Shown: in pieces, positions 1 to 7,847 of the stretch | Layout of the letters: each line of letters starts with the position of its first letter | Numbering within the stretch: the stretch's first letter is position 1 | Assembly (NCBI GenBank): GCA_052144935.1 | Contig: JBKQPR010000289.1 | Span: 1 to 18,963 of the forward strand | DNA length: 18,963 nt | From: JOPF133 sp052144935 | GTDB taxonomy: Bacteria > Acidobacteriota > Terriglobia > Bryobacterales > Bryobacteraceae | Direction: 5' to 3' | Notes under the pieces: model-generated | Databases searched by the model: none | Told to the model about the DNA's origin: nothing | What the model saw: only the letters and a program-made list of their open reading frames with translations | Made by a program: the position numbers and the translations under genes

Positions 1-102
1 ATGTTCTGGACAGTACGCGGGGCAAACGCCATCCTGGCTCTGCGATGCTGCCAAATCAACGGCCGCTTTGAGGATTACTGGGCCGCCCGCCGGGTGGCTT
101 GA
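1..102 (+). CDS. C-terminal end of an ISKra4-family transposase (partial, runs off the left edge)
   Basis: Frame 1 is open from the first base to a TGA at 100-102 and encodes 33 residues containing VRGANAILALRCC and GRFEDYW. I recognise this pair of motifs as the conserved C-terminus of ISKra4-family DDE transposases. The rest of the gene, including the catalytic core, lies upstream of the window, so intactness cannot be judged. The right end of the element should lie shortly after the stop, roughly 103-126, because the same frame then continues as a PD40 protein whose N-terminal part is missing. No terminal inverted repeat can be recognised without the left end. The family call rests on recalled motifs and a short fragment. 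Confidence 0.8.
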   Translation: MFWTVRGANAILALRCCQINGRFEDYWAARRVA

Positions 103-1668
103 TTTCCACTTCTATGTCGCGCACCCCCCGACGGCGAGCCGGTGCAACTGACGCACGACAGGATCGCCAAGATGAGTCCGGTGTTTTCACCGGACGGCAC
201 TCGAATCGCGTATACCACGTACCTCGACAAGGAGTTCAGTTGGGACACCTCGGTGGTTCCGGTGCTGGGCGGCAAGCCGCAACGGTGGCTGAAAAACGCC
301 TCGGGTCTGGTGTGGACCGGCCCGCGGCAGGTGCTGTTTTCGGAGATCAAGATGGGGATCCATATGGGGATCGTGGCAGCCGAGGAAAGCCGGCTGGGAG
401 CGCGCGACGTTTACCTTCCCGCGGAGGATCCCAGCATGGCGCACCGGTCCTATCTGTCACCCAACGGGAAATGGGTGTTGCTGGTGGAAATGGACGAGGA
501 CCACTACTGGTTGCCTTGCCGCGTGGTTCCCATGGACGGCAGTTCGACGGGCCACCGGGTGGGGCCCCCGGGCGGCGCCTGCACGTTTGGAGCATGGTCG
601 CGCGATGGCAAATGGATGTATCTCACTTCCAACGCCGTGGGGGCCAACCACATCTGGCGGCAGCGTTTTCCGGATGGCCGGCCGGAACAGATCACATCCG
701 GGCCGACGGAAGAGGAAGGCATCGCCATGGCGCCGGACGGCCGCTCCTTGATCACTGCCGTGGCGTTGCAGAGCGCTTCGCTATGGATTCACGATGCCAG
801 GGGAGATCGGGCGATTTCGGTGGAAGGCAATACCGCTGAGCCGAGGTTCACACCGGATGGCAAAAAGCTGTGCTACCGGGTCGTCAAGGAGGCGCCGAGT
901 GACTGGAACTGCTACAGAGATCTGGGCGAAGTGCGCGTAGCGGACCTGGAATCCGGCCGTTCCGAGGCCCTGGCGCCGGGCCTTAAGGCGCTGGATTATG
1001 ACGTCTCCCCCGACGGCCGTCAAGTCGTGATGGAGACCGCCGGCCGTGAAGGGAAACCGCGGCTTTGGCTGGCGCCACTCGACCGGAGCTCGCCGCCCCG
1101 CCAGGTCCCCAACGTGGAGGGTGGGGCGCCCCGATTCGGGGCGGGCGGCGAAATCTTTTTCCGCCGCATGGAAGGGACCCGCGCGGAAGGGAGCAGCGGT
1201 TTTATCTACCGCGTTCGCCCGGACGGGATGGGACTGCGGAAGGCGCTCGCACAACCGGTCCTCATCGTGGGCCCTATATCGCCCGACCGCCGGTGGCTCG
1301 TAGCATGGGCTCCCGTTGCGGGCAACGGGCCCCCGGCTGTTCAGGCGTTCCCCCTCGAAGGAGGGACCCCGGTCACCATCGCCCTCGCGCTTTCGTTCAA
1401 TTGGTCGCCCGACGGCAGTTCTTTGTCTTTATCGTCTGATACGGGTGCGGTAATTCCCGAGGGCCGGAGTTATCTCGTCCGCCTGCCGCGCGGCCAGACT
1501 CTGCCACGAATCCCGGCGGGCGGATTTAGTTCCGAAGAAGAAATAGCCCGCTTGCCGGGGGCGCGCAGGATCGACGAGATGGGGGTGGCGCCCGGTCCGT
1601 CTGGGGACGTCTACGCGTTCTACCGCGGCGCCGCCCAGCGGAATCTCTACCGCATCCCGATTCAGTAG
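103..1668 (+). pseudogene. TolB/PD40 beta-propeller protein, 5'-truncated by the upstream insertion sequence
   Basis: The frame is open from just after the transposase stop to a TAG at 1666-1668, about 520 codons. It carries at least eight PD40/WD40-like blades with the F-S-P-D-G-x-x-I/L signature, for example SPVFSPDGTRIAY, FGAWSRDGKWMYL, EPRFTPDGKKLCY, DYDVSPDGRQVVM and FNWSPDGSSLSL. Such propellers usually form the sensory or ligand-binding half of Acidobacterial Ser/Thr kinases or of winged-helix (CadC-like) regulators. No kinase or DNA-binding domain is visible here, because the sequence enters mid-propeller straight from the insertion-sequence end. A GTG at 142 could in principle start a 508-residue remnant, but it has no convincing ribosome binding site. 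I therefore read this as the 3' part of a gene disrupted by the ISKra4 element; the original N-terminal domain is unknown. Confidence 0.72.
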
Positions 1669-1672
1669 AGCC

Positions 1673-1702
1673 GGCGGCGGGCGCCAGCCGCCGCCTTCCT
1701 AT
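1673..1702 (+). terminator. Possible intrinsic terminator after the PD40 gene
   Basis: Five bases after the stop codon there is an 8-bp GC stem (GGCGGCGG at 1673-1680 pairing with CCGCCGCC at 1688-1695) with a 7-nt loop, followed by TTCCTATTT. The T tract is interrupted, so termination is plausible but not certain. It lies between two convergent genes. Confidence 0.5.
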
Positions 1703-2519
1703 TTACCGGACCGGACTGATGCTGTACGTCCCGTCCCAGTGGTAATTTACCTCTGTGGGCGATGAAGAGAACGGCGAGACAGAGATACGAGCTTGAAACC
1801 CGGCGAACTGACCGGTGCCGTCCGCGAACGTGCACAGTCCGAAACTGCCCGCATCGAGCGTGCAATGGCCGACCGCCATGTTGCCCGGCCCGGCGTCGAG
1901 ATAGACGTCAGTGCTGAAAACGTCCGCCGGATTAGCCGTCTGGTCCTGCTCATAGACGACCCTCGAGCCGGCCTTGATCGCCGGGAAGTTCGAGGACGTG
2001 ATCGTGCAAAAGCCGCCGGCTTGGCCCTGGTACTGCGAGCACTCCTTCGTCACGTGAAGATCTCCGTAGGCGTCCATACGGGCCGCCCGCCCTATGAAAA
2101 GCGCGCCATCGTACGAATTCGTCACGATCCATGAAATCTCGGCGCCATTGGGGGCGGCGACGAAGTCGTAATTGATCGTCCCGAAGGTTTCCGACCCCGT
2201 GCAGTCGGGGTTCACCGTGTAGACGCCTGAGACCGAGACGTTCCTGGAGATGACGCCTCCCACGCTTTGCGTGACTGTGGCCTGCCCGTTCCCTTGTCCG
2301 TCATAGGTGAGCTTCCCCCCCCATGGCAACGGAGAAACCCCCTATGGTACCGGTGCCCGAGTTCATATACGTCCCATTGAGAGTTGCCAGGGAGCAACTC
2401 GGCGATGGTCCCTGTGCCCTCAAACCCGACGTGGTTAGCAACACGCCCAGGATTGCGCCCATTGCGGCCAGGCGGGGCGATGTTCTTCTTGCTTTTGTCA
2501 TGTTGATCTCCTTCGTCAT
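1703..2519 (-). pseudogene. Secreted hypothetical protein, split by a frameshift in a G8 tract
   Basis: Two reading frames join into one protein. The upstream part starts with an ATG at 2519 or 2501 and encodes a typical signal peptide: basic RRTSPR, a hydrophobic stretch AAMGAILGVLLTTSGL, then a likely cleavage after RAQ. The mature protein begins PSCSLATLNGTYMNS. The frame is lost at a run of eight G on the minus strand (2315-2322). The downstream frame continues with KLTYDGQGNGQATVTQSVGG to a TAA at 1703-1705. Removing one G would fuse the two into about 265-271 residues. The SLATLNGTY opening resembles small exported proteins common in Acidobacteria; no function is known to me. Both candidate ATGs have good Shine-Dalgarno sequences, AGGAGG before 2519 and AAGGAG before 2501. 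The shift could be a real mutation, phase variation or a homopolymer sequencing error. Confidence 0.75.
2315..2322. repeat. C8/G8 homopolymer at the frameshift site
   Basis: Eight consecutive C on the plus strand fall exactly where the secreted-protein frame breaks. A seven-base tract would restore one continuous frame (Met-Gly-Gly-Lys-Leu-Thr-Tyr). Confidence 0.85.
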
Positions 2520-2618
2520 ATTGGGATCCTCCTTGCGATCCTCCTGCCTGTATTCCGCGAACAGGCGGGAAAAAGGGTCACCGGCGATGAACTATTTTGT
2601 GGTAGGATCTCGACCGGC

Positions 2619-3206
2619 ATGGCTGAGGAAGGTCCACCGGACATCAGTGGGTTGCTGGCTGCCTGGAACAACGGCGACGAAGAAGCTCTGAGCCACCTGA
2701 TGTCTTTCGTCTACCCGGAGCTGCGGCGAATCGCGAGGCAGCACCTGGGCCGCCGCCCCGCCGGCGACACCTTGGAATCGGCTGCCCTGGCCAATGAGGC
2801 TTACCTAAAGTTAGTGCGAGCGGGCGGCATTCGCTGCGAAAACCGCCTGCACTTTCTCGCGCTCTGTTCGCAAATCATCCGGCGCATTCTGGTGGACCAC
2901 GCGCGCGGCCGTGGATATGCCAAGCGCGGCGGCCATGCGGTGCGCGTGCCGCTGGATGACGTGCTGTTGGGGGCGCGGGCCCGCCGGATCGAACTGCTGG
3001 CTCTGGACGAGGCGCTTGGGTCGTTGTCCAAGATCGACGCCCGCAAAGGCCGCGTGGTAGAGTTGCGTTACTTCGGCGGATTGAGCGTCGAGGAAGCGGC
3101 GGAGGTTATGGGAATCTCCCCGGAGACGGTCAAGCGCGATTGGAAAATGGCCAAGGCGTGGTTGTTTGCCGCGCTGACTGGGGAGCAAGATCACACTCCT
3201 TCGTAA
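2619..3206 (+). CDS. ECF-type RNA polymerase sigma factor (TIGR02999-like)
   Basis: This 195-residue protein has the two-domain layout of an ECF sigma factor. Region 2 spans about residues 10-95, with ELRRIARQHL, ANEAYLKLV and HFLALCSQIIRRILVDHAR. Region 4 spans about 130-185, with VVELRYFGGLSVEEAAEVMGIS and the helix-turn-helix recognition helix SPETVKRDWKMAKAWL. The HFLALCSQIIRRILVDHAR block is characteristic of the TIGR02999 (Sig-70_X6) group found in Acidobacteria and Planctomycetes. In those genomes, genes of this group often sit beside Ser/Thr kinases with TPR or PD40 domains. Here no kinase or anti-sigma gene follows; the next 330 bp are gene-poor and lead into a decayed insertion sequence. 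The start ATG at 2619 follows TAGGATC about ten bases upstream, a modest ribosome binding site. It would redirect RNA polymerase to an unknown promoter set. The gene appears intact. Confidence 0.9.
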   Translation: MAEEGPPDISGLLAAWNNGDEEALSHLMSFVYPELRRIARQHLGRRPAGDTLESAALANEAYLKLVRAGGIRCENRLHFLALCSQIIRRILVDHARGRGYAKRGGHAVRVPLDDVLLGARARRIELLALDEALGSLSKIDARKGRVVELRYFGGLSVEEAAEVMGISPETVKRDWKMAKAWLFAALTGEQDHTPS

Positions 3207-3537
3207 CGGGCGCTAACCGGCGGTGATGAACCGCACGACCCTCGGGGCCGTCTCGAATCGCCGCTCCTTTGCTCTGCCATCTGGTTTCTGTCGCGAAACT
3301 ACTGAAAACAAACTGGTTGGCTAAGGTTGCGGGCGGACTCTCCCGTTGTTTCATCCGTAAGTATGAAGCAGAATCGTGCTTCTGTCAAGCCATTACGCAC
3401 CTACTGCAGCTACTGCAGCTACTGCTCGGCCTGATCGAGCCAGGTTTGCCGATAGCCTCCGCTAATGGGCGTCGGCGGCGGTTTCGAAGCACACTTCACC
3501 CGTGATGGGAGCACCTGGGACCACCGGACTGAGCCGC
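3207..3537. other. Gene-poor stretch between the sigma factor and the decayed transposase
   Basis: I see no convincing gene here. The stretch is less GC-rich than its neighbours. It contains a 6-bp hairpin (GAAGCA at 3365-3370, TGCTTC at 3377-3382) and a short direct repeat of CTACTGCAG around 3403-3422. The left end of the insertion sequence probably lies in its last 100 bases, but I could not identify a terminal repeat. Confidence 0.5.
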
Positions 3538-4795
3538 TCAGGCTGCCTTGGAACCTCGCACCGGTTTGCTGTTCCGCAGCAGTTCCGGGATCCGCGGCAG
3601 ATTGTTGGCCAGCACCGCCGCACCCGCCAGCACCTCGAAACACTGTCGCCCTTTGGCTCGGCATCGCTTCATTCCACGACCGCGAAACAGCACCGGGATG
3701 CGACCCTCGATGCCGGCGCGAAAGCGCTGGCCCTTCTTGAAAGCTGCACTCCGTTCCAACGCTTCCCGCTCCGCCGTCTTCTGGTGACCAGGCTGCCGGC
3801 GACCACCAGCAGAAAGGTGCATACCGCAACCAGAACCGTGAACCGGTGCAGCCCAAGATTGTCCACCGCGCTGGGGAATGCACACCTGGCCGGCTCCGGC
3901 TTGTCGGCAGTGCTCCTCATTTTCGACGCTGTAAAAGCCGCGGTCGCCGGCGTACCACTCGGGACCACGCTGGAAGACTTGTCGATGACGCTCCAGCGAA
4001 GTCTTCACCTGGGCGGTGTCGGCGGGATTGCCGTCCAGCACCGGGTAGTCGGTGATCAAACCCTGAGCACTCTCCGCCAGGAAGACTTTGTGACCGAACT
4101 CCACCGGCGTGCGCTGCTTGCCCCGCTTAATCGACTGCGTGTGGTCTTCGAAGATCGAGTATACTTTCTCGTCCACCGGAACCTGTTCTCCATCGAGCAC
4201 TCGCCGGCGAGTCTGGTCCATGACCTTCCCGCCCAACTCGCAGTAAGTCGTGATCTGCTGGCAGAGTTGATCGATCGCCACGCGGCGGATTACGTCCACA
4301 CCTTTGACTTTGGCGGTCGATCGCCACGCGGCGGATTACGTCCACACCTTTGACTTTGGCGGTCTTTTGGACGACCTGGCGCGCGTTGTCCAGCACCTGC
4401 TCAGTGATGCGGAGTTACTCACGATACTTGGGCACTTGCTGCGTTTGTCGTTGGGTTGCCGACATCCGTTCGAGTTCCTGCATGCGGCGGCGCGCGCTCC
4501 GGGTGCGGTGGGTGAAGCCCTGCACCCCGCGGGGCGGTTCTTCATGGAGCTTGTCGATTAGCCGTGTGACCGTGCGCACCGTGTCCCATAATAAGGTGGC
4601 ATCGGTAGGGTAATGAATGTCCGTCTCCACTACCCCGGTATCGACGCGCAAGTACCTGCTGTCTTCCAGGCCGAGTTGGACGGAGGTCTGGATTACAGCC
4701 TGGTTGATGGCTTGCATGGTGGCTGGGGTAAGTCGCGTGAAGGCGCAGTTGAAGGCGTCGTGTTGGGGGACGCGATGGCTGTCGACTGGCAGGCC
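3538..4795 (-). pseudogene. Decayed ISNCY-like DDE transposase
   Basis: Read on the minus strand, the translation contains LRVDTGVVETDIHYPTDATL, then DGEQVPVDEKVYSIFEDHTQ, EFGHKVFLAE, YAGDRGFYSVEN and GQRFRAGIEGRI. The three catalytic acidic residues can be placed at about 4640-4642 (Asp), 3943-3945 (Asp) and 3706-3708 (Glu). The gene is broken in several ways. The N-terminus before about 4795 is missing or unreadable. A TAA at 4415-4417 interrupts KYRE*LRITEQV. A 46-bp tandem duplication (4271-4362) shifts the frame. In addition, about 25 residues near 3784-3858 look like an extra segment between CIPQRGG and QKTAERE; that last point relies on memory of family members. The family label ISNCY is from motif recognition and could be IS5-like in another scheme. 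Too little sequence remains before the MerR gene for a full-length N-terminus. Confidence 0.8.
4271..4362. repeat. 46-bp tandem duplication inside the transposase
   Basis: Bases 4271-4316 and 4317-4362 are identical (both begin TCGATCGCCACGCGG and end GACTTTGGCGG). Because 46 is not a multiple of three, the second copy shifts the transposase frame. The perfect identity suggests a recent slippage or recombination event. Confidence 0.95.
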
Positions 4796-4950
4796 GGACC
4801 CTTGCGCCTGCCCGCCCCTCGAACCAACTCCCCCAGGGAGTCGGCCCCCCGCCCCTACCTCGCCCGCCCCCGCTCCTGGCGCGCGACGGGCAGGCCGCGC
4901 AATTGCGGAGTGACAATCCCCGTTATGTTGCGTTAGGATGTCTATGGCAA
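4796..4950. other. Very GC-rich junction upstream of the MerR gene
   Basis: This segment carries no supported gene. It holds an imperfect hairpin at 4824-4844 (CCAACTCCC / GGGAGTCGG) and a perfect palindrome CGCAATTGCG at 4898-4907, about 45 bp before the MerR start. The palindrome could be an operator, since MerR-type regulators bind dyads and often control themselves. The segment probably also contains the scar of the transposase N-terminal deletion. Both readings are inference. Confidence 0.4.
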
Positions 4951-5334
4951 ATGACTGATGTTGCGTTGCAGCCCGGCTCTCCGGAAATCCCCGATAAGCT
5001 GTACTTCCGAATTGGCGAGGTAAGCGAGCTCCTGGGAGTCGAGGCATACGTGCTGCGGTATTGGGAATCGGAGTTCCCGTCGCTGGCGCCGAAGAAGTCC
5101 GGAACCGGGCACCGGCTGTTCCGCCGCAAGGACGTGGAAACCCTGCTGCGCATTAAACATCTGCTCTACGAGAAGCGGTTCACGATCGAAGGCGCGCGGC
5201 AGGCCATGCAGGTGGAGGCGCGGGCGCGGAAACCGCAGCCGCCGAAACGGGAGGCGCAACGGGAGTTGTTTGCCGACGATCCGGTGCCGGAGATTCGCCG
5301 GGAGCTGGCCGAAATCCTCGAACTGTTGAAATAA
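4951..5334 (+). CDS. MerR-family transcriptional regulator
   Basis: The 127-residue product begins with a MerR winged helix-turn-helix at about residues 18-75: FRIGEVSELLGVEAYVLRYW, then EFPSLAPKKSGTGHRLFRRK and DVETLLRIKHLLYEKRFTIE. The C-terminal 50 residues are a charged, Pro/Arg-rich segment ending in an acidic helix, with no effector-binding domain and no cysteine cluster for metal sensing. It therefore belongs with the short, ligand-less MerR proteins. I chose the ATG at 4951 because the MerR fold starts shortly after it and AGGA lies 11 bases upstream; an in-frame start at 4903 would add 16 unrelated residues. Its stop is separated from the convergent parB stop by a single base. Target and signal are unknown. 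Confidence 0.88.
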   Translation: MTDVALQPGSPEIPDKLYFRIGEVSELLGVEAYVLRYWESEFPSLAPKKSGTGHRLFRRKDVETLLRIKHLLYEKRFTIEGARQAMQVEARARKPQPPKREAQRELFADDPVPEIRRELAEILELLK

Positions 5335-5335
5335 T

Positions 5336-6229
5336 CTACGGTTCGCCGGCGATAACTGCATAAATCCGTTGCAGTTCCTCTTCAGAGTAGTATTGGATCT
5401 CGATCCGGCCTCCCTTCTTCGCTTTTCCTACGATCTTTACCTTGGTACCCAGGATGCGCTCCAGTTCCTGAATCGCGTGCTGGACGTTGGCGTCCGGCTT
5501 CGCCTCGGGCACCGGACTGGGCTGCTCGTGTTGCCGGATCTTTTGCACGACGCGCTCCGCCTGGCGGACGGACCAGCCGTACGAAATGATCTTTTTCGCC
5601 AACTCGCGGGTGAGTTCGGCGGTCGGCAGGCCCAGGAGGCAGCGGGCGTGTCCGGCGGTGATCTTGTGCTCCACCAGGAGTTGCTGGACTTCCTTGGGGA
5701 GTTGGAGGAGCCGCAAGAGATTTGCAATCGTGGTGCGGTCTTTGCCGGTATGGCGGGCGATGTCTTCGAGCGAGAGGAACAGGTCGGTGCCGAGACGCTG
5801 GAAGGCTTGGGCTGTCTCAATGGGGTTGAGATCCTCGCGCTGGATGTTCTCGATGAGGGTGATCTCGAGAAGGTTTTTGTCGGGTACGTCGCGGACCACC
5901 ACCGGCACTTCTTTGAGACCGGCGAGTCTGGCCGCGCGCAGCCGGCGCTCTCCCGCAATGAGCTGGTAGCGGCCGCCCACGCGCCGGACGACCAGCGGCT
6001 GGACGATGCCGTTGTGAGTGATGGACTGAGCCAGCTCTTCGAGTTTGTCTTGCTCGAAGGCGCGCCTGGGCTGAAGCGGATTCGGGTCGATGTCGTCGAT
6101 GGGGATAGTGTCCGGAACCCCGGTTCCGGAGGGTTCGGGCTGCGGAGGCTGAGCCGAGGGCCGCGTGGGAAGGAGAGTGCTGACTCCTCTACCGAGAGCC
6201 CTGCGGGGCGTTTTGTCGCTTTTGCTCAT
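5336..6229 (-). CDS. parB: Chromosome partitioning protein ParB
   Basis: This 297-residue ParB/Spo0J protein is a CTP-dependent DNA clamp that loads at parS and spreads. The N-terminus carries ALGRG (residues 11-15), the short motif that in ParB proteins contacts ParA. The ParB/Srx CTPase domain covers about 40-135, with IDPNPLQPRR, GERRLRAARLAG (93-104) and LIENIQREDLNPIE. A helix-turn-helix follows at about 152-178 (LSLEDIARHTGKDRTTIANLLRLL). The C-terminal dimerisation domain ends GGRIEIQYYSEEELQRI. I chose the ATG at 6229 over an in-frame upstream start at 6289 because the family starts just before ALGRG and AGAG lies upstream. The gene overlaps the end of parA by 41 bases, implying translational coupling. 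The adjacent array of nine parS sites is its expected binding target. Confidence 0.97.
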   Translation of the reverse strand: MSKSDKTPRRALGRGVSTLLPTRPSAQPPQPEPSGTGVPDTIPIDDIDPNPLQPRRAFEQDKLEELAQSITHNGIVQPLVVRRVGGRYQLIAGERRLRAARLAGLKEVPVVVRDVPDKNLLEITLIENIQREDLNPIETAQAFQRLGTDLFLSLEDIARHTGKDRTTIANLLRLLQLPKEVQQLLVEHKITAGHARCLLGLPTAELTRELAKKIISYGWSVRQAERVVQKIRQHEQPSPVPEAKPDANVQHAIQELERILGTKVKIVGKAKKGGRIEIQYYSEEELQRIYAVIAGEP

Positions 6230-6983
6230 GATCGAGGATCTCTTTGGCGAGTTGGATGTAACTTTCCGCTCCGCGGGAGCGGGGATCATAGGTCAGAATC
6301 GGCTTGCCGAAGCTGGGGGCCTCGGCCAGGCGGATGCTCCGGGGAATCACGGTCTTGAAGATCTGGTCGCCGAAGAACTCCTTGAGGTCGGCGGCCACCT
6401 GGCGGGTGAGATTGGTGCGGTCGTCGAACATGGTCAGGAGGATGCCTTCGACGCGGAGGGAGTGCCGGAAAGCGTCGCGGATACGGTCGATGGTGTCCAT
6501 GAGTTCGGAGATGCCCTCTAGGGCGAAGAACTCGCACTGGATGGGGACGAGGACGGCATCGGCGGCGATAAGGGCGTTGAGCGTGAGGAGGTCGAGGGCG
6601 GGGGGACAGTCGATGAGAATGAAGCGGTAGTTGTCGCGAATCTCGGCGATTCGTTCGCGGAGGCGGAATTCGCGGTTCGGGATGTCGACGAGTTCGAGGT
6701 TGGCGCCGACCAGGTTCTTGTCGGCAGGGATGAGGGAGAGGCCCTCGAGTTCGGTGGGGACGATGGCTTCGGAGGGTGAGGCTTCGCCGAGGAGGACGTC
6801 GTAGGTGCTCGGGCGTTCGGGGTCTTTGAGGATGCCAAGTCCGGTGGTGGCATTGCCCTGGGGATCGGAATCGATCAGGAGGACGCCGAAATCGTTGGCG
6901 GCGAAGGAGGCGGCCAGGTTGATGGCGGTAGTTGTCTTACCGACCCCGCCTTTTTGGTTGGCGATCGCGAAAACCGTGCTCAA
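6189..6983 (-). CDS. parA: Chromosome partitioning ATPase ParA (Soj-type)
   Basis: The 264-residue protein is a deviant-Walker ATPase that forms nucleotide-dependent DNA-bound dimers and is stimulated by ParB, moving parS complexes. The deviant Walker A motif KGGVGKTTT is at residues 11-19, Walker A' LIDSDPQGN at about 36-44 and Walker B FILIDCPP at about 121-128. There is no N-terminal DNA-binding extension, as expected for chromosomal (Soj, type Ib-like) proteins rather than P1/F plasmid ParA. The start is TTG at 6983, immediately before STVFAIANQKGG. No strong Shine-Dalgarno sequence is seen, and TAGTAT (6995-6990, minus strand) could be a -10 element of a nearly leaderless promoter. Upstream lies the parS satellite, so ParB spreading could influence its own operon. 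Confidence 0.97.
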   Translation of the reverse strand: MSTVFAIANQKGGVGKTTTAINLAASFAANDFGVLLIDSDPQGNATTGLGILKDPERPSTYDVLLGEASPSEAIVPTELEGLSLIPADKNLVGANLELVDIPNREFRLRERIAEIRDNYRFILIDCPPALDLLTLNALIAADAVLVPIQCEFFALEGISELMDTIDRIRDAFRHSLRVEGILLTMFDDRTNLTRQVAADLKEFFGDQIFKTVIPRSIRLAEAPSFGKPILTYDPRSRGAESYIQLAKEILDHEQKRQNAPQGSR

Positions 6984-7022
6984 GCGGTCATACTAACACG
7001 GGGCTGACGAGCGGAGCCAGAG

Positions 7023-7038
7023 TGTTTCACGTGGAACA
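7023..7038. promoter_or_regulatory. parS: parS site 1 (variant, parA-proximal)
   Basis: TGTTTCACGTGGAACA, one base off the perfect palindrome. It lies 40 bp upstream of the parA start and only 50 bp from site 2, outside the regular satellite. Confidence 0.93.
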
Positions 7039-7072
7039 AACGGATCGGCCCATGGCGCGGCGGCAACGAAAC

Positions 7073-7088
7073 TGTTTCACGTGAAACA
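7073..7088. promoter_or_regulatory. parS: parS site 2
   Basis: Perfect TGTTTCACGTGAAACA. It opens the regular satellite. Confidence 0.96.
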
Positions 7089-7194
7089 AACGGCGGTTGC
7101 GGCCTGCCGCGGTGCCGGGCCGGGCAACCGCCGCCCGAGGGTGCCGGCAGGGCCGAAGTCCGGGAACGCCGAGTCGCCGCCATGGGAGCGAAAG

Positions 7195-7210
7195 TGTTTC
7201 ACGTGAAACA
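7195..7210. promoter_or_regulatory. parS: parS site 3
   Basis: Perfect 16-bp palindrome, 122 bp after site 2. Confidence 0.96.
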
Positions 7211-7319
7211 AACGGCGGGTCGCGGCCTGTGGCGGCGCCAGGCCGGGCAACCGCCGCCCGAGGGTGCCGGGTAGGGCCGAAATCCGGGAACGCTGAATCG
7301 CCGCTCGTGGGACCGAAAG

Positions 7320-7335
7320 TGTTTCACGTGAAACA
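7320..7335. promoter_or_regulatory. parS: parS site 4
   Basis: Perfect 16-bp palindrome, 125 bp after site 3. Confidence 0.96.
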
Positions 7336-7443
7336 AACGGTGGGCCGCGGCCTGCCGCGGCGCCGGGCCGGGCAACCGCCGCCCGAGGGTGCCGGATAGG
7401 GACGAAATCCGGGAACACCGAGTCGCCGCCATGGGAGCGAAAG

Positions 7444-7459
7444 TGTTTCACGTGAAACA
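7444..7459. promoter_or_regulatory. parS: parS site 5
   Basis: Perfect 16-bp palindrome, 124 bp after site 4. Confidence 0.96.
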
Positions 7460-7566
7460 AACGGCGGGTTGCGGCCTGCCGCGGTGCCGGGCCGGGCAAC
7501 CGTCGCCCGAGGGTGCCGGCAGGGCCGAAGTCCAGGAACGCCGAGTCGCCGCCATGGGAGCGAAAG

Positions 7567-7582
7567 TGTTTCACGTGAAACA
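7567..7582. promoter_or_regulatory. parS: parS site 6
   Basis: Perfect 16-bp palindrome, 123 bp after site 5. Confidence 0.96.
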
Positions 7583-7706
7583 ACCGGCGGGTTGCGGCCT
7601 GTGGCGGCGCCGGGCCGGGCAACCGCCGCCCGAGGGTGCCGGCAGGGCCGAAGTCCGGCAGGGCCGAAGTCCGGGAACGCCGAGTCGCCGGTCGTGGGAC
7701 CGAAAG

Positions 7707-7722
7707 TGTTTCACGTGAAACA
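7707..7722. promoter_or_regulatory. parS: parS site 7
   Basis: Perfect 16-bp palindrome, 140 bp after site 6. The longer step is due to a 17-bp internal duplication (GGCAGGGCCGAAGTCCG) in the preceding unit. Confidence 0.96.
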
Positions 7723-7831
7723 ACCGACGGTTTGCGGCCTGTGGCGGCGCCGGGTCGGGCAACCGCCGCCCGAGGGTGCCGGATAGGGCCGAAGTCCGGG
7801 AACACCGAGTCGCCGGTCGTGGGACCGAAAG

Positions 7832-7847
7832 TGTTTCACGTGAAACA
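7832..7847. promoter_or_regulatory. parS: parS site 8
   Basis: Perfect 16-bp palindrome, 125 bp after site 7. Confidence 0.96.

Noticed and set aside
3502..4353. 283-codon plus-strand frame across the decayed transposase
   Set aside because: Transposase motifs are on the minus strand; the plus frame shows no family signature.
5369..6358. 329-codon plus-strand frame opposite parB
   Set aside because: It is a shadow of parB and the end of parA, with no motif of its own.
7077..7805. Long open frames through the parS array encoding repetitive peptides (FHVKHF, VSRET and similar)
   Set aside because: The frames are open because the DNA is GC-rich and repetitive. The unit steps are mostly not multiples of three, so the peptide repeats do not stay in register. 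No ribosome binding site is seen, and the parS sites explain the conservation.
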